Of a stretch of DNA of 64,000 bases, positions 12,959 through 25,265 are shown in pieces (the first letter of the stretch is position 1; each line of letters starts with the position of its first letter). The stretch is from Prinia subflava (Eukaryota > Chordata > Aves > Passeriformes > Cisticolidae). A program made the translations under genes and the position numbers. Under the pieces are notes generated by a model that saw nothing but the letters and a program-made list of their open reading frames with translations, did not search any database and had not been told where the DNA came from. The DNA is taken from NCBI RefSeq assembly GCF_021018805.1, contig NC_086247.1:119509094-119573093 (forward strand), written 5' to 3'.

Positions 12959-14718
12959 CATACAGGTTCTGTTAGAATTACAGGCACAGCCAAGCTACAC
13001 ATATAATTTAAATTTCATAAACCTACATATCCAGCGAGTGGCAGACAGAAATTGTAAAAGAAAAAATTAATAGATTAAATTGAGAACTGTATTTTTAAAT
13101 TCAATTCCTTCATTGCCAGCCTGCTTTTTATACCTCCTTTCAGAGGCCATAAATTTCTGCAGGTAAGGGATGGATCAATGCCTTGCAATATTCAGATAGA
13201 AAGGCATCAGCTCCATCGAAAAGACCTGCTGTCACACAGGCTTCCAGTGGTTCAGTGCACGCTATTTATTTTTCACTCCGGTAATCCACGCAGTATTGCA
13301 CTTCCAAGTTCTAAAACCTCCAGCACTCTGAGCACTGCAAAACCAGGCTGTAGGTAGGCAGTACATTAAGGCAAAGGCACCACCAACAGTTCCAACTTCA
13401 TAATACTTTCAGCCTCCTGAACCACATGTTAATACGCCACACGTGCAACTCTGCATATTTTTACCACATACACTTAAGAGCTGCATGTTTCCTGCCCTTT
13501 CCAGTGCAATATATTTTAATATAAAATCAATGTGTGTTTTTGGTGGGCAGCATAAGAGTTTTATCCACTCAGCTGTGAATCTAAGAAGAAAGCTGTATTG
13601 ATTTAGATCTTCACTCATTCATTTACTAGGACAGTTTTAAAGCATTAGGTGATAACCTAATTGAGAGGCATACTGCGAGGGAAACTGAGATTGCTGTGAT
13701 AAATTAAATCAGTTCTGGGATATCATCTACAATACCTTAATACTTGATGGAATGTTCTCCTGAAAAAAAATTAAACCAGGAAGCAAGCATCTTGGGTGGC
13801 AGAGTGTGGCTTTCCATAAATGCCAGGTGATACAAGGTGATTAAAATACGTATTGCTTATTATAGAAATATTACACTAATGCCACACATATTCTATATTT
13901 CGTGCAGATGCGATAATTTATATATTTATCAGACTGGCTTCCATTTCCCCCTATAAACAAATTATGAACCAGTCAAGGGTGTGAATCTTCTGCCATCTAT
14001 CATCTTTCTTTAAAAAACCTGGTGTCACACAGCATCCCTACTAATATTATTTACTCACATGCATTTTACAGAGGTAAATTAAGTCACATGTGTCACCTAA
14101 CAGTGACTGCTGCATGCCAAACTGTGCTTGCACTGCTCAGGTATGTACTGCCACGGGGCCAGAAGGATCTGGTCTCACATCTGGGTCTCACATTTAGAGG
14201 AGCCTGTCCCGCATTCTCTCACGTAGGCCTCCTGAAAGTGCTGATACTCCCATGGATTTGGGCATCTGATGAATCAGGCCCAAAGTCCCCTGGACTTCTC
14301 CAGTTACTTCAGTCACTAGCTCCAAGCATCTTGGATGACTCTGTCTGGTGTTCAACGCGTTCATTCTTCTCAGGGTGGGGCCAGCCAAAGAGAACATAAG
14401 CAGTGCTGAATGCACCAGCAGTAATAGCATTAGCAGAACCCAGGGAAATCTGAAATTCTTTCCTAATGCAGGACACAGTCTGATAAGGTACTAAGCACAC
14501 TTACTTTTAACTTTTAACTAAGTCACCAGAGTATGTGAAGTATCATACATGTTTTATGCACGAGGAAGAGTTAAATACTTAACAATAAGAACAAACATCC
14601 CTTTTCTACTTTGTATTCATGCGGAGTATTGTTAACTGACCATATTCCTCAAAACAGTGGCTAAATGAAGAGGCATTTTACATTGCATGGGTGCTCATAC
14701 AGAAACAAAGTATAAAAT

Positions 14719-14777
14719 TAGAATATAGAAATATATTCTATAAAATATAAATATAAATATAAATATAAATATAAATA
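14719..14777. repeat. AT-rich hairpin followed by (AAATAT)n
   Basis: TAGAATATA and TATATTCTA (14719-14740) are perfect 9-bp inverted arms around GAAA. A short AAATAT hexamer array follows to about 14777. Both features are simple AT-rich structure. Confidence 0.75.
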
Positions 14778-16212
14778 ATATATAAAATATTTTAAACCCC
14801 CAAACCTGCATTTGAAAAGAGGAAAAGTCCTGGAACTCTGAATTATACCTCTTAAGAGTTAATGTGTGCAGAACTTTTTCTACCCTTGAAGTAGAAGGGT
14901 ACTGAGAAGTAACAGCTCTGCTTGTTCTCTACTCCATGTTTTGGAACTGATAGTAATTTCTTCATGCATTATAATGTCTTCATACATTAGATTTAGGGAC
15001 AATATCTGCTTACCTTATTAAAAGGTAATTTGTATTAATGTATAGTTTCAGTTATTAAAGCACAGAATTCTCACCATATGCACCAATAATTTAATCTTGT
15101 TCTTAAGTAGCCTCACATTACCAGTAAAAAAGAGGCAGGGGGTGTGGGGAGAGTAAACTACAGAACCTTTAGTCCCCAAAATAGATGCCAGTTTTGGATT
15201 TATTCAGCCAAGGAGTATTTAGCTTGGCTCAGCTACACTTGCATTGAAAAAACACTTGCCTATTCCAAAAAGTTTTTAACGAGCTCTGCTGCAGATGCTG
15301 TTGCCATTTGGCATGTTCCCGTCACTGTGTGGTACAGCAGAGAGAACTCTCAACCACAGGTTTTCCTTGGCTGGGGGAGCCAGCATTTTTGGCTATCGTT
15401 CTTCCTCTGGCCAAATGGCTGCATGTTTACGGAATGTGGTTTTAGAGAGAGTGTTAACAGAGGTTGGGTTAACAGCCTAACCCAGACCAACAGGGAGGCG
15501 AAGGCATGACCTAGCCAACCTAAGAAAACAGAGGTAGAATAAACTCCTATATGTTGTTGCTCTTAACCCAGAGTCTCCTGTATGCACCATACCTATTAGA
15601 CAAGTAGATATTTTTCTTTGCCTCAGGATAGATGACAACAAAAGCTGTACCAGTCATGCAAAGCAGAAATACATAAAAATATGTGGTTGCCTAAACTTTG
15701 TCAGCTTGATTTCATTCTCTCACTCATGGCAATTTTACCTTGGCAAAATGCCACTGAAAGAAGTTCAGTGAAGTTACTCCTGTTTTTCACTATGACAAGA
15801 TATCCTGAATGGATAAAACCCTACAAAGTTAGAACTAAATAACTTCTGTCTTCATATTTCCATTAGACAGCAGCAAATAGCAGTTCTGAAACTTGAAAAG
15901 CCGAAGCGTTTCTACACTGGTAACTTGATTCCAAGGATTTAAGTCCCAAATACCCCCACAACAGTGCATATAAAGCTGTGGAAAACTTACAAATGTCCAC
16001 CTGTAGCTTAGTTTACCTACATTAATCCTATATCAGTACATATGCCTGAGAAGCCTTGACCTTTTGAAATGCAGAACAACTTTAAAAAACTTTTTTTTTT
16101 TTTGTTACGACATTTGACTTGTATAAATAAATTACATTTGTCCAAATTCCAACACTTCTTTTTGATGGAAACACCTTTGTTGCATTCCAGAAAAAAAAAA
16201 TCCCAGTTATAC

Positions 16213-16232
16213 ATATATATATATATATATAT
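16213..16232. repeat. (AT)10 microsatellite
   Basis: A perfect ten-unit AT dinucleotide run in the intron after exon 3, about 450 bp past the exon 3 donor in the transcription direction. Confidence 0.9.
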
Positions 16233-16682
16233 TTCAGTACACTTCTCTGACACATCAGTGTTTTTCCTATCTGGAAAAAACAAGGACTATGTACGCTCCT
16301 TCTGCAGTACCTACTTTAGACTGCACTCTTTATTAACTGACACTTTTCTTTAGATCAAGTTGTGCAGCACAGACACCATCAGAGAAATAACCAGATCATT
16401 TGCTTAAATTCTACTGACCTGCACCAAAAATCCTATTTAGCACAGTATAGATCACACAGTTCACCCTTCAGTTCCCTCTCACTGAGAGATCAGTTAGGAC
16501 TAAGAACATCTTGAAAGTTCATAGACACAAAGGCAATTTACTGCAGCATATTAAAAAAGAGTATTATGTATGACTAAGAATGAAGTAAGCAGTGTCTGGC
16601 TACATCCCCCCCACTGTCTGGGTAACTGGTATGCAACAGCAATAGGAGAAAATACAGTAATTTCAAAAAATTCTCTTTTTAC

Positions 16683-16793
16683 CATTTTGGCTTCTGAATG
16701 CATTGGGGGAACTTGAGGTGAAGCACATGGATTATTGAGGTTCGGCCCTTGCATCCCCATGATGTTGGAGTTCATCGACATTTGTCGCTCCAT
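16683..16793 (-). CDS. CREB5: CREB5 coding exon 3 (MERQMS... exon)
   Basis: This 111-nt exon has exactly 37 codons. It starts MERQMSMNSNIMGMQGPNLN and ends CASPQVPPMHSEAKM. The human exon as I recall it has the same length with about four substitutions. The acceptor is a long T-rich tract ending TTTTAAAAG directly before the ATG codon. The donor is ATG followed by GTAAAAAG, which lacks the usual G at +5 and is predicted to be weak. Both ends are in phase 0, so the exon could be included or skipped without changing frame. In the family the next exon begins RLKAALTHH and carries His-rich runs before the bZIP; nothing like it occurs between 1 and 16682, so it lies past the left edge. Confidence 0.96.
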
Positions 16794-18822
16794 CTTTTAA
16801 AAGAAATAAATAAAAAAAAGGTTTGAAAACATCTGCAGACATTTGCAAGAATTTACTCTCGGTTTCTATTTAAATGGACTCAGCTATATTTCTTCAAGTC
16901 ATGACTGGGGAAATAACAATCTGTGTCATGAATTGCATATGTGTATACGTAGGCGTGTGTTTCATCAGAATCGGCCCTGAAAGCTCACAGCCAATTATAA
17001 AGAAAGGGGTTCTTTAATAAACAAATGTAGCAGCCACCCAGGTTTGCGCTTTTTTGTAATGATTTTCTCCCTTTCAGTATAACAACACTCAGAGTTAAGT
17101 GGTTTTAAAAGCATCACTGTATAAAATTGTAGCTTCCCCTCCCAGTGCAGCCCAACTTAGCTTGTTAAAAGCATAAATAAAAATGTACAATCTCGAGCAT
17201 ATGGAAAACAAGTTGGCTGTTTTTCCTTCACTTGGACTGCTCAGCTGGGAAGAGTTCTCCACGTGTCTTGTAAGTGGAGTTTTCATGCACTGCTGAGATA
17301 GCAAAAAACAAAGCAAAACTTCTCCTGGCTGTTCAGAGCCCTTCCTGCAAGCTAGTTTCACTAGGCTGGGAGAGAGTGATGCAAACAAAACCTAATGGTA
17401 GTAAATCCTCTATAAAATAATTTCCTGGAGGGTATTCCCCAAAAAGAGATAAACCCCTCACACTACTAGGTCTTGTCAGGGATGGTAAAACAGGGTTTTG
17501 GTGCTGCTTCCAGACAGAACTGAGCATCCCACCTTACTTTGAGCCAGTCTGCTGAATCTTTGGCTCTTACAAAAAAGACATTTTTGGGTCCTTCTGAGCA
17601 ATCCAAGCAGGGGAGCTATTTTTTTTGTCCCCTGTGGTGATGTGTTGTCTCCCACCCTCCATGATGCCTGCAAGAGTGGGTGCTGGGCTTTGGGAAAATG
17701 TGAATATCCTGCTGCCCACTGGCAGGAAAAGGCTGCCAAGGCCCCCTTTCCCTTTCTCCATGGGGTAGGAGCAGCTCCCACTGCCATCTCCCCTGCAGCC
17801 TTTCAGGAGTTCTGTAGGGCAGGAGGAGCAGCCAGTGCTGACAGGGTCTGTCTCACCTCCATGCTCATATCTCCAGGGCTCACAGCCAGAGCACACCTGC
17901 TCCTCTGCAAGCAAAGCTGCCCAAAGGGCTCCCCAGCTGCAGACTGAAGCCACTGAACTTACACTGCTGCTGGATGTTTGTTGTATTTCAGGTTCCTTGG
18001 GAATCATGCCAGAAAAAAACTTCCCACCATGACATGTCTTACGGGTTTTTTTTGTTAAACTTCCTGATCGATATTCCAGGAGAGCTTTATTGACAAGTTA
18101 ATAATTAATAACTTATTCATGACTGCTCAAATAGCAGCCAAACATGAATCTTTGTATCCCTGTGGAGTGTTTCCCTTGATCCAGCAAAGCCAGAAAAAGA
18201 AGGGCTTTTCTCCCACCCATGGTGAATTGCTCTCAGGTTTGTCTTGCAAACTGAACACTGTGAAATGAAGCAAAACCTTCTCCTTTCTCTATCCCTTCTT
18301 CCCCATGTCATCCTTGCTTTTCTCCACCCCTAACCTGCCCAAATGTCTTCTATTGAAGAAGTTAAAATCATTTAAAATTTGAAGTTGCAATTGTAAAGCA
18401 GCCCTTTGGCTTCCATAAGATGTGAAATATTCCAATCCCTCCAGAAATGTTGGAAGATGAGCAGCAATTGTTACCTAGCTCTCTGATGTAACTTATCTAC
18501 ACTGCTTTTCCAGTTTTTTTATGAATTCAGAAAAATCTTTTTGTTCCAGCACAGACATACCGATCTCACCTACACGAATGAGTATGAGAATCACAAATTG
18601 TAGTCTCATGTAAACTGCTTCAAATCACTCTCACACTAATTAGCATGCCATTAACTTAATCAGAAATACTCCAGTCTAAGGTGAAGCACCAAAGGGGATC
18701 CAGCTTCGTTAACTTATTGTACTGGGTTTTTACAAAATCCAGCAGACTTTCACCTCTGCTTAGATTGAATCAAACACAACACAACTTTCCACCCTGCAAA
18801 AAAGCCAAATCAGAAAACTTAC
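16794..18822 (-). other. CREB5: CREB5 intron between exons 2 and 3
   Basis: A ~2.0-kb intron bounded by the GTAAGT donor at 18822 and the TTTTAAAAG acceptor ending at 16794. It has a moderately GC-rich middle (about 17640-17960), where frames of up to 146 codons occur on both strands without recognisable similarity. No repeat family or RNA gene is recognised. Confidence 0.9.
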
Positions 18823-18949
18823 AGGCATGAGTACAGCAGAAGATCCTGGCATGGTGGGGTTGGGCAGGGTGCCGGGCATAGAGGCAGGCATAGGCTGTCT
18901 TTGTCGGTTGTGTAGGTGCAGTAGTGAAGACAGAGAACCTGGGACAGGC
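18823..18949 (-). CDS. CREB5: CREB5 coding exon 2 (PVPGSLSS... exon)
   Basis: This 127-nt exon supplies one base of a shared codon and then 42 codons. They begin PVPGSLSSLLHLHNRQRQ and end with PTMPGSSAVLMP. As I remember human CREB5, the segment is identical or nearly so. The acceptor is a pyrimidine-rich tract ending TTCTAG just above 18949, and the donor at 18822 is a perfect GTAAGT. The first codon is split: after exon 1 (AG) it reads Arg, while after the long-isoform upstream exon (GG) it would read Gly. Both N-termini can therefore enter this exon in frame. The segment is a Pro/Ser/Met-rich linker between the N-terminal regulatory part and the His-rich and bZIP regions. It starts in phase 2 and ends in phase 0, so skipping it would shift the frame. 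Confidence 0.96.
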
Positions 18950-21180
18950 CTAGAAGAAAGCAAAAGAAAAGAAGGTTGTCATGGGCTGTGAAGACCAAAA
19001 AAAGCCTTACCCTGCCAGCCATTGGTAGGCACAGGCAGCTCCAGACAAGCAGGCACAGATAAACCAAACCAGGATTTGTCCTTTCCTGCATAAATCAGTG
19101 GAACATAAAGTTTTCAAGAAGAAGATGAATCACCTTCCTTCTTCTCTTTATCAGTTAAAACACCAGTATAGCTTATCTGATATGAATGTAAATGTATCAG
19201 ATGGTCTCAGTCTGAGCACCTCTGCATAGTACAGTGGCTACCAAAAGATGGCACAAAAAAGATTCTCTACAGACAAATCAGAAAAATCTGCTGGCATTAG
19301 TGCACTGATGTAAGTTTAGCCCTCAGGAACAAAAATATATGGTTGATAGTTTTGCAGACTAGGACAGAAAATTAACCACTCCTAAATTAATTTTGAAATT
19401 GTATCACCTGTAAATAAGCTATTCTAAAATGAGGATTTCAAATCATTCTTGATATTATCTCCTGTGAAAATCTACCAAGCCTTTCTTCCAGGGCAGGATT
19501 ACTAATTTTATCACTTAGCATGCCACCAGGACACAAAAAAATGGGAAACAAAGCAGAAATAAAATTAGGGAAACTACCTTCAGATTAAGCAGTTTATGAA
19601 AGTAAAACATATGGACTACAGAAAAGCAAAGTGAGTTATTTTGGCAAAAGGGGTTCAAAAGATTTGGAAGGATTTCTTTATTAAGTACAACACAGGGAAA
19701 ACTGCATGTGAGAAAGCAGGCCCACTTACAAAGAAGAATCATAAAATTAAAACAATTCTGGGACTACACTTTGAAAAAAAAGCCTTTAAGAATGTGGTAT
19801 TGGAAATTGTGTTATCAGTTTTTTCTTGTTTTTTAGTTTTTAAGAAAGTGTAGTTGCTTGAAGTTTTGGGTGAGTGTAATTTACTACCTTTTCAAGCTTT
19901 CAAAAAGCTTGAAAATAAAGTTTTCACATACAGTGCCTCAACAAACATTGACAGTACAAGTAGGTGTGTTAAATTTTCAGAGAACAGGATGCTCTTCTGT
20001 ATAGCACATGGTTTAGACTGTTTATTGGGAAGGAGAGTTGCCCCTAAAGGTTGGAGATGGACTGGAGAAGAGGGTGCCTAATCTGGGAGTCTGAAGCACA
20101 TCTGCAGGGCCTCTATCATGGAAAAAAGTCTAAGATGTTTGGAGCTTCTAACCATTATGGTTGCTTTAAAGCCTTGGCAGAAGCATCCTTTGCTTCAGTG
20201 ATGAATCCACAGCTACCCATGAAAGCCTCAAAATTGGGCTGACCTGGTCAGGGGAAGCAGAGTCATAACCCTAGAGGAGCAGGGAGTGAGACTATCCTGC
20301 TTGGCCTGAACTGTGTCACACCAAATGATGGGGCTTTACATTTTGCCCCCCCAATTGCAGGTGGTACTGGCAACCATGAATACATACAACCCTCCTCTAA
20401 CTTTAGCTGTCACTTCCAGTTATCTAACAATGTGCAAAAAGCCCAAAGGCTGTGAGCAATGGGATTGACAGCTGTCCAATATGGAGGACACCAGGGTCCC
20501 AAAGTGTAGGTGCCTGTCTGATGGGAAAACCACCTTCTTCTGACATACAAGTCTCCTTTTTTGCCAAGACTTCAGGCCACCTAATCCCCTTTTCTTTAAA
20601 ACTCCCCAGTATTTCCCATCCTTGGACTTGCAGTCCTTCAACACTAGTCTTTTCAACCCTGTTTCCCTAGAAACATTTCTATCCCAACAAATGCCACCTC
20701 AAAATCCTTGCCCTGACAATTCCCTCATACTCAGACACGCTGCTCCTCCCACCCTTCTGCCCTCAGCTGCCCTCTTTTAGCAGCTGCACACGACTGAACC
20801 CATCCTTTTGTCTTGGCTCTCCGTGGAGAGAAAAAGCCTGTGTTTTGAAGGATGTTTTAAAAATTCTCCCAGACACATACAGTACTTATTCAGAAAGGGA
20901 AGAAAGAAACCCAAAAATAACAACAAATGTATCTCAGATACAGACAAGGAGTTCTTCCTATTCCTCCCTGGTTATCTGCTGATGGAGGAATATGATGTAC
21001 TTACATCTTCATGTCACCTTAAAAAAGTCAAGACAACATTTTCTAAATGTGTGGTGTAATCCTGTGAGGGAGTGCAGTAAGTTCTGAGGGAGCATGAATG
21101 AATTTCTGGGATATGCGGCTCTACACTCAGCTCAGTACACGGCTACGCCTGGGAAGCTGCAGAGCTGGCATGAGAGGAAT

Positions 21181-21457
21181 GGATGCAGTGCAGGAAAAAT
21201 GAGCTCAGAAAATGTACTCAAAGTACACAGACCCTGACCCATTCTAGAACGGATGCAGTGCAGGAAAAATGAGCTCAGAAAATGTACTCCAAGTACAAAG
21301 ACTCTGACCCATTCTAGAATGGATGCAGTGCAGGAAAAATGAGCTCAGAAAATGTACTCCAAGTACACAGACTCTGACCCATTCTAGAATGGATGCAATG
21401 CAGGAAAAATGAGCTCAGAAAATGTACTTCAAGTACACAGACCCTGCCCCATTCTAC
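21181..21457. repeat. Minisatellite, four 70-bp units
   Basis: Units start at 21181, 21251, 21321 and 21391 with GGATGCAGTGCAGG (the fourth has a single change) and are more than 90% alike. The last unit is slightly shortened at its end. Every unit holds a perfect inverted repeat TGTACT-3nt-AGTACA (21213, 21283, 21353, 21423), with the spacer varying while the arms do not. TTCTAGAA occurs at the end of units 1-3 (21242, 21312, 21382). The array lies in CREB5 intron 1, about 2.2 kb upstream (in transcription) of exon 2. Confidence 0.95.
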
Positions 21458-24400
21458 TGTCCACTTAAACTCAGCTGCTGTGTGTACCGGCACTCATTCA
21501 CACATGAGGACTTGGCAAATCAATAGGACAGGGTCAAAATAGCATGAAAAGCAGATTCAGTGCTCTTTTGAAAAGAAAAAGTGAGGAGATATCAGGTTGA
21601 ATGTGAGGAGGAGATCTCGGTTTGGTTTTTAGAGGCCCTGGTGACTCCACAAGTAGGGTCCACTTCCCACTGGCCCATACTCACCAGAACTACTGCCCTG
21701 CAGAGCAGCCAGCAACAAACTCTCCCAGGTCTTCCCCACCTCATGCTTTGAAGTGCATGTGCCAGACAGAAGGGCTGGAGTCCCGTGCTGGGGCCTTTGA
21801 GGGGCAGAACAGCGTGTGCTGCAGCCCCAGCTGGGGATGCACGTGGGGTTTCCTCCTGGACAGTGGGCAGGAGGACTGGGGAGGAAAGGAGAAAGCACTG
21901 GTGCACTCTCCTGCCTGGCCTGGAATGAGACTGAGGTCTGCACCCACCTGCCCACCCTGCAGCCCTCTGAGTTCACCAGCTCAGATGTGTGAGAACCTAG
22001 ATCTATGGAACAGAACCTATGGGAACTGCACTGGTCAGAGCCACGCACTCACTAAAAATACCACTTGAGTTTTCCGTGGGGTCAGAGTAAAACAAGTACT
22101 GTAAAAAGAGCCCCACACACCTTTATTCAGTCTGAGAGTGCCCCACATACAGACCCTTTGTACAATTCACCAGTTTCATAATAAGCTTAGGTGTTAGGCT
22201 GTTTGACAGAAACTTATTTTGGCCTGACCTATACAATTTGTGCAAGTGATTCTCAAGGGACTGCATGGTTTGGATTTTGCTTATATGTTCCAGAGCCAAA
22301 AAAAATCTCCAAAGTTGCTTTAATGAGTTTGGGAATATGGGGCATGGGCAAAAGGGAATTATTGGTATTTATTAAAATGGCAAAGAAGCTTCCTTGCTGT
22401 CCCCAGTTTTACCTTTAACACTGTTTCATTTTAGGGGAAAGCACATATTTTACACTTAGCTAGAGGGCAAAAAAAAATCTTCAGTTCTTCAGGTATTTTT
22501 TCTTACTACACTCCTGCTAGTCTGTTCCTAAGTCTGTTTTTCAAAAGAGGTGCAGAGCAGTCAGAGAAGCCTTGCACTTCAAGGTTGAGCCTCTGTTGAA
22601 AAGCCTGCAGTGCTCCTGGTGTTGATAAAAGTGCTACATAACACACTCCTCATTCCCCTCTCCCATGTCAGGGAAGCTGACACTAGCCAGTACTCCTGGA
22701 TACTTCCATTGCTCCTGCACTGAACACAGGTCGTGGATTTAGCCCGTGCTCCTACACACTCACTCTCACAGAGCTCAGCGAATGTGTATGGCACAGAACC
22801 ATGCAGGCTGAGATCCTCAATTTCTCTAAGACACCTCTTCCAAGGACAGCACAATCTCTTTTGTTGTTGCTTTCTATCTGGCAGCAAAGAAAGTCAGTGA
22901 GAGTTTATAACTGTCATTTTTAACGGTGGGCATATTGAATCTGCTCCTGTCTTTCAAATGCTGAGGAAGTACTGCCTGCAGCCTGTCAATCAATATTGCT
23001 GACTGGGAGATTTTCATTCCTTGGCACCTGCGTAGCTAAATAAATAGGGCTGTTGGGCAAACAGCTCACAGACAAAGGACATACAAGATAGAGAACTGGC
23101 AGATGCTCAGCCTCACTGAAAATCTGGCTATCTGTGGAATTTTTCCAAAATCTAAGAATTTTTATTGTATTCCAGCAGAAGCCTGCTGTTGAACACGACG
23201 GGGTCTCTCATACATTTGTATGCTGTCTCTTTGGGCGTACACGGCCTGGATAGGCAGCATTAGGGTGCCTTAGTAAAACACCACTTTAGCCAAGCTGTAA
23301 CTGACCACGCTGGCTCTTCTTCCTCAGCATGGTCGTGCTAACACCATGAGTCACCCTTATTAACATTTAAACAGATGGGTGGTACCCTGCTAAGCCATGG
23401 TGACTCGATCATGTTCCATCATATGACTCTACCCAATGATTAAAGATAACTCCTCAAATGCAATCAAATATCCAGGATACAAACTTCAGTCTGTGCCTCC
23501 TTGATTAACTCCAATTCTGAAGAGTCCAAAGACTCTGTCTGATATGATGCAATTGATTGCCTGATGACTAAACACTGCATTTGTCTATTAAAAGACTAGG
23601 CTTCCCTTAACTTGAAGTCTTCAAGGACAATTTGAGCAGATGCTATTTAAAGAACAACTGCAGAATGTTTTCTATTATGGTAATGCACTCTGGGTCAGTG
23701 GGTCTTACCGTGGCCTCTCTCCTGCTCCTTACTCCCCTGCACATAACATTGGTGCAAGGTCATCAAGAATACCGACATCACAGCCCTGTTTGTTCCACTT
23801 CAGCTAGCTCTGGTGTGCAAAAAAGTTTTGCCAGATGTATACTGAGTTGCACTGAAGGAACTTGTCTCTTGACTTTGCATAGACTTCAGACCCAGCCAGC
23901 TCACACCAGAGCAGCCCACAGGTAGCTGGTTGTGCTGTGGAAATTTGCCATTTCGGGTCAGCACTGGCTGAGGGATTTCTGTACCACACTGCCATTGCAC
24001 AACACACTTGACAAGACTTGCATCATTTTTATATATATGTATCTATCTACACCTTTATTACAAAAATTCCTAGAAGCCTTGGTTTAAAACATGTGGGTGA
24101 GGTGAGGTTCTGCCCCCAAAAGCTTGGAGATTAAGGAAAATATGAGGGAGAGTGAGTAGAAGTGATAGGGAGACAGAGGTGAATGAGGCAGCAATGATAT
24201 CGGTATGATCAATGTAATGAGGAGAAATCACAGCAAGCCTTGGTTTTTTTAAGGGTTGTCAGTATGTGCATGTGATTTGGTAGTTTTCAGGCTGAAGCCC
24301 CCAAACAGCCTACCATACTGAGAATAAGCACAGCTGGCTGCAGTCTACCCTCTGAAAACCTCATTGACAGCCAGGTACTGTCACAGTTAAATGTGTCATT

Positions 24401-25060
24401 GTTGAGAGTAAGTTTCCTGGAGCATGTGCTCCCACAGACCAGCTGCAAGCTGCTTTTACAGCAGCTACTGCAGCCAGAGTACCTGGCCCAAGTGCTGTCC
24501 TGGGCCTTCAACATTTGAATAATTCAGTCAAAGGCAAAGACATAGAGGGGATGTTTTAATCTGAGAAATGTGTTCTGACTGGAGGGGCTGCCTCATTTAC
24601 TGCTTGTCTGCTGTTTTTTGATCCACACTACTATTATTTAAACCTATCAGTCTAACCAGAGGTTTTCTCATTTGAGATGCATTATTTCCCACCCTCAAAG
24701 TAGGGCAGTTCTGTCTAGTTTCAATTATCCATTTGTTGTTCAGAGAAGAAAAGAAAAAATAAACACAAGGGAAAGGGACAACAAAGCATCAGGCCAGTAC
24801 TTGGAGTACCTCACATAGTTGCAAGGGACTTCACCTGACCTGCTGTATCCCATGTTTAACGATGTTTTAATCACATCACCACCTGAGAGCCAAACTTTCC
24901 AAGAAGTGGGAGGTTTGTGTCACCAGGATTTTTCAGGGAGCCAAACCATATTCAGGGGAAAAGAAAACTGGCACCTAGAATTCATGGCTCCCTGCCAACC
25001 TAGTAAAGATCCTTGTTTGTATTTCTCAGATAATTCAGACATCTGCATGATGTGGGCAGA

Positions 25061-25265
25061 TTATTATTATCAGTAGCAGACATTTATACTGTGGTGGTGC
25101 CCAAAGGTCCCAGTCGGGCCCGGGACCCCATTGAGCCTGGCACTGTACAAACACTGATAACAGACAATTCATACACAGCGTGTTTACATTCTAGGGACAC
25201 AAGCCAGATGAAAAGTAGAAGAGGGAGATAGAACACACAAGCAAATAAATATGCTGAAGAATTGG
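25061..25265 (-). mobile_element. Ancient interspersed repeat (TTATTATTAT...CACTGTACAAAC)
   Basis: After a TTATTATTAT start, the block with GGGACCCCATTG and GGCACTGTACAAACAC resembles a repeat I recall as abundant in turtle and crocodile genomes and present as old copies in birds (type GGCCCCATTGTGCTAGGCGCTGTACAAACA). I cannot name the family with certainty. The boundaries are approximate, and the orientation is assigned from the assumption that the TTATTATTAT end is the reversed 3' tail of a retroposon. Confidence 0.5.

Larger units (their letters stand above)
1..16682 (-). other. CREB5: CREB5 intron after exon 3 (partial)
   Basis: This is noncoding DNA downstream of the exon 3 donor, running off the left edge. 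No exon of the His-rich or bZIP part of CREB5 is present, and no other gene is recognised. Contents beyond the separately listed repeats: AT-rich low-complexity sequence at 1195-1290 and 7260-7330; a somewhat GC-richer patch at 5020-5620 with a 181-codon plus-strand frame that matches nothing I know; a purine-rich patch at 10760-10840; another GC-richer patch at 11780-12130; and T-runs at 8521-8535 and 16091-16102. The remainder is unremarkable unique sequence. Confidence 0.85.

Noticed and set aside
12545..13002. Long minus-strand frames rich in Lys, Gly and Glu
   Set aside because: Direct translation of the GGAAA/CCTTT microsatellite; not a protein gene.
1..16682. His-rich and bZIP exons of CREB5
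   Set aside because: No RLKAALTHH, His-run or basic-region/leucine-zipper coding sequence is present; they must be beyond the left edge.
21181..21457. CRISPR-like array
   Set aside because: 70-bp units are contiguous without unique spacers in a vertebrate intron; ordinary minisatellite.
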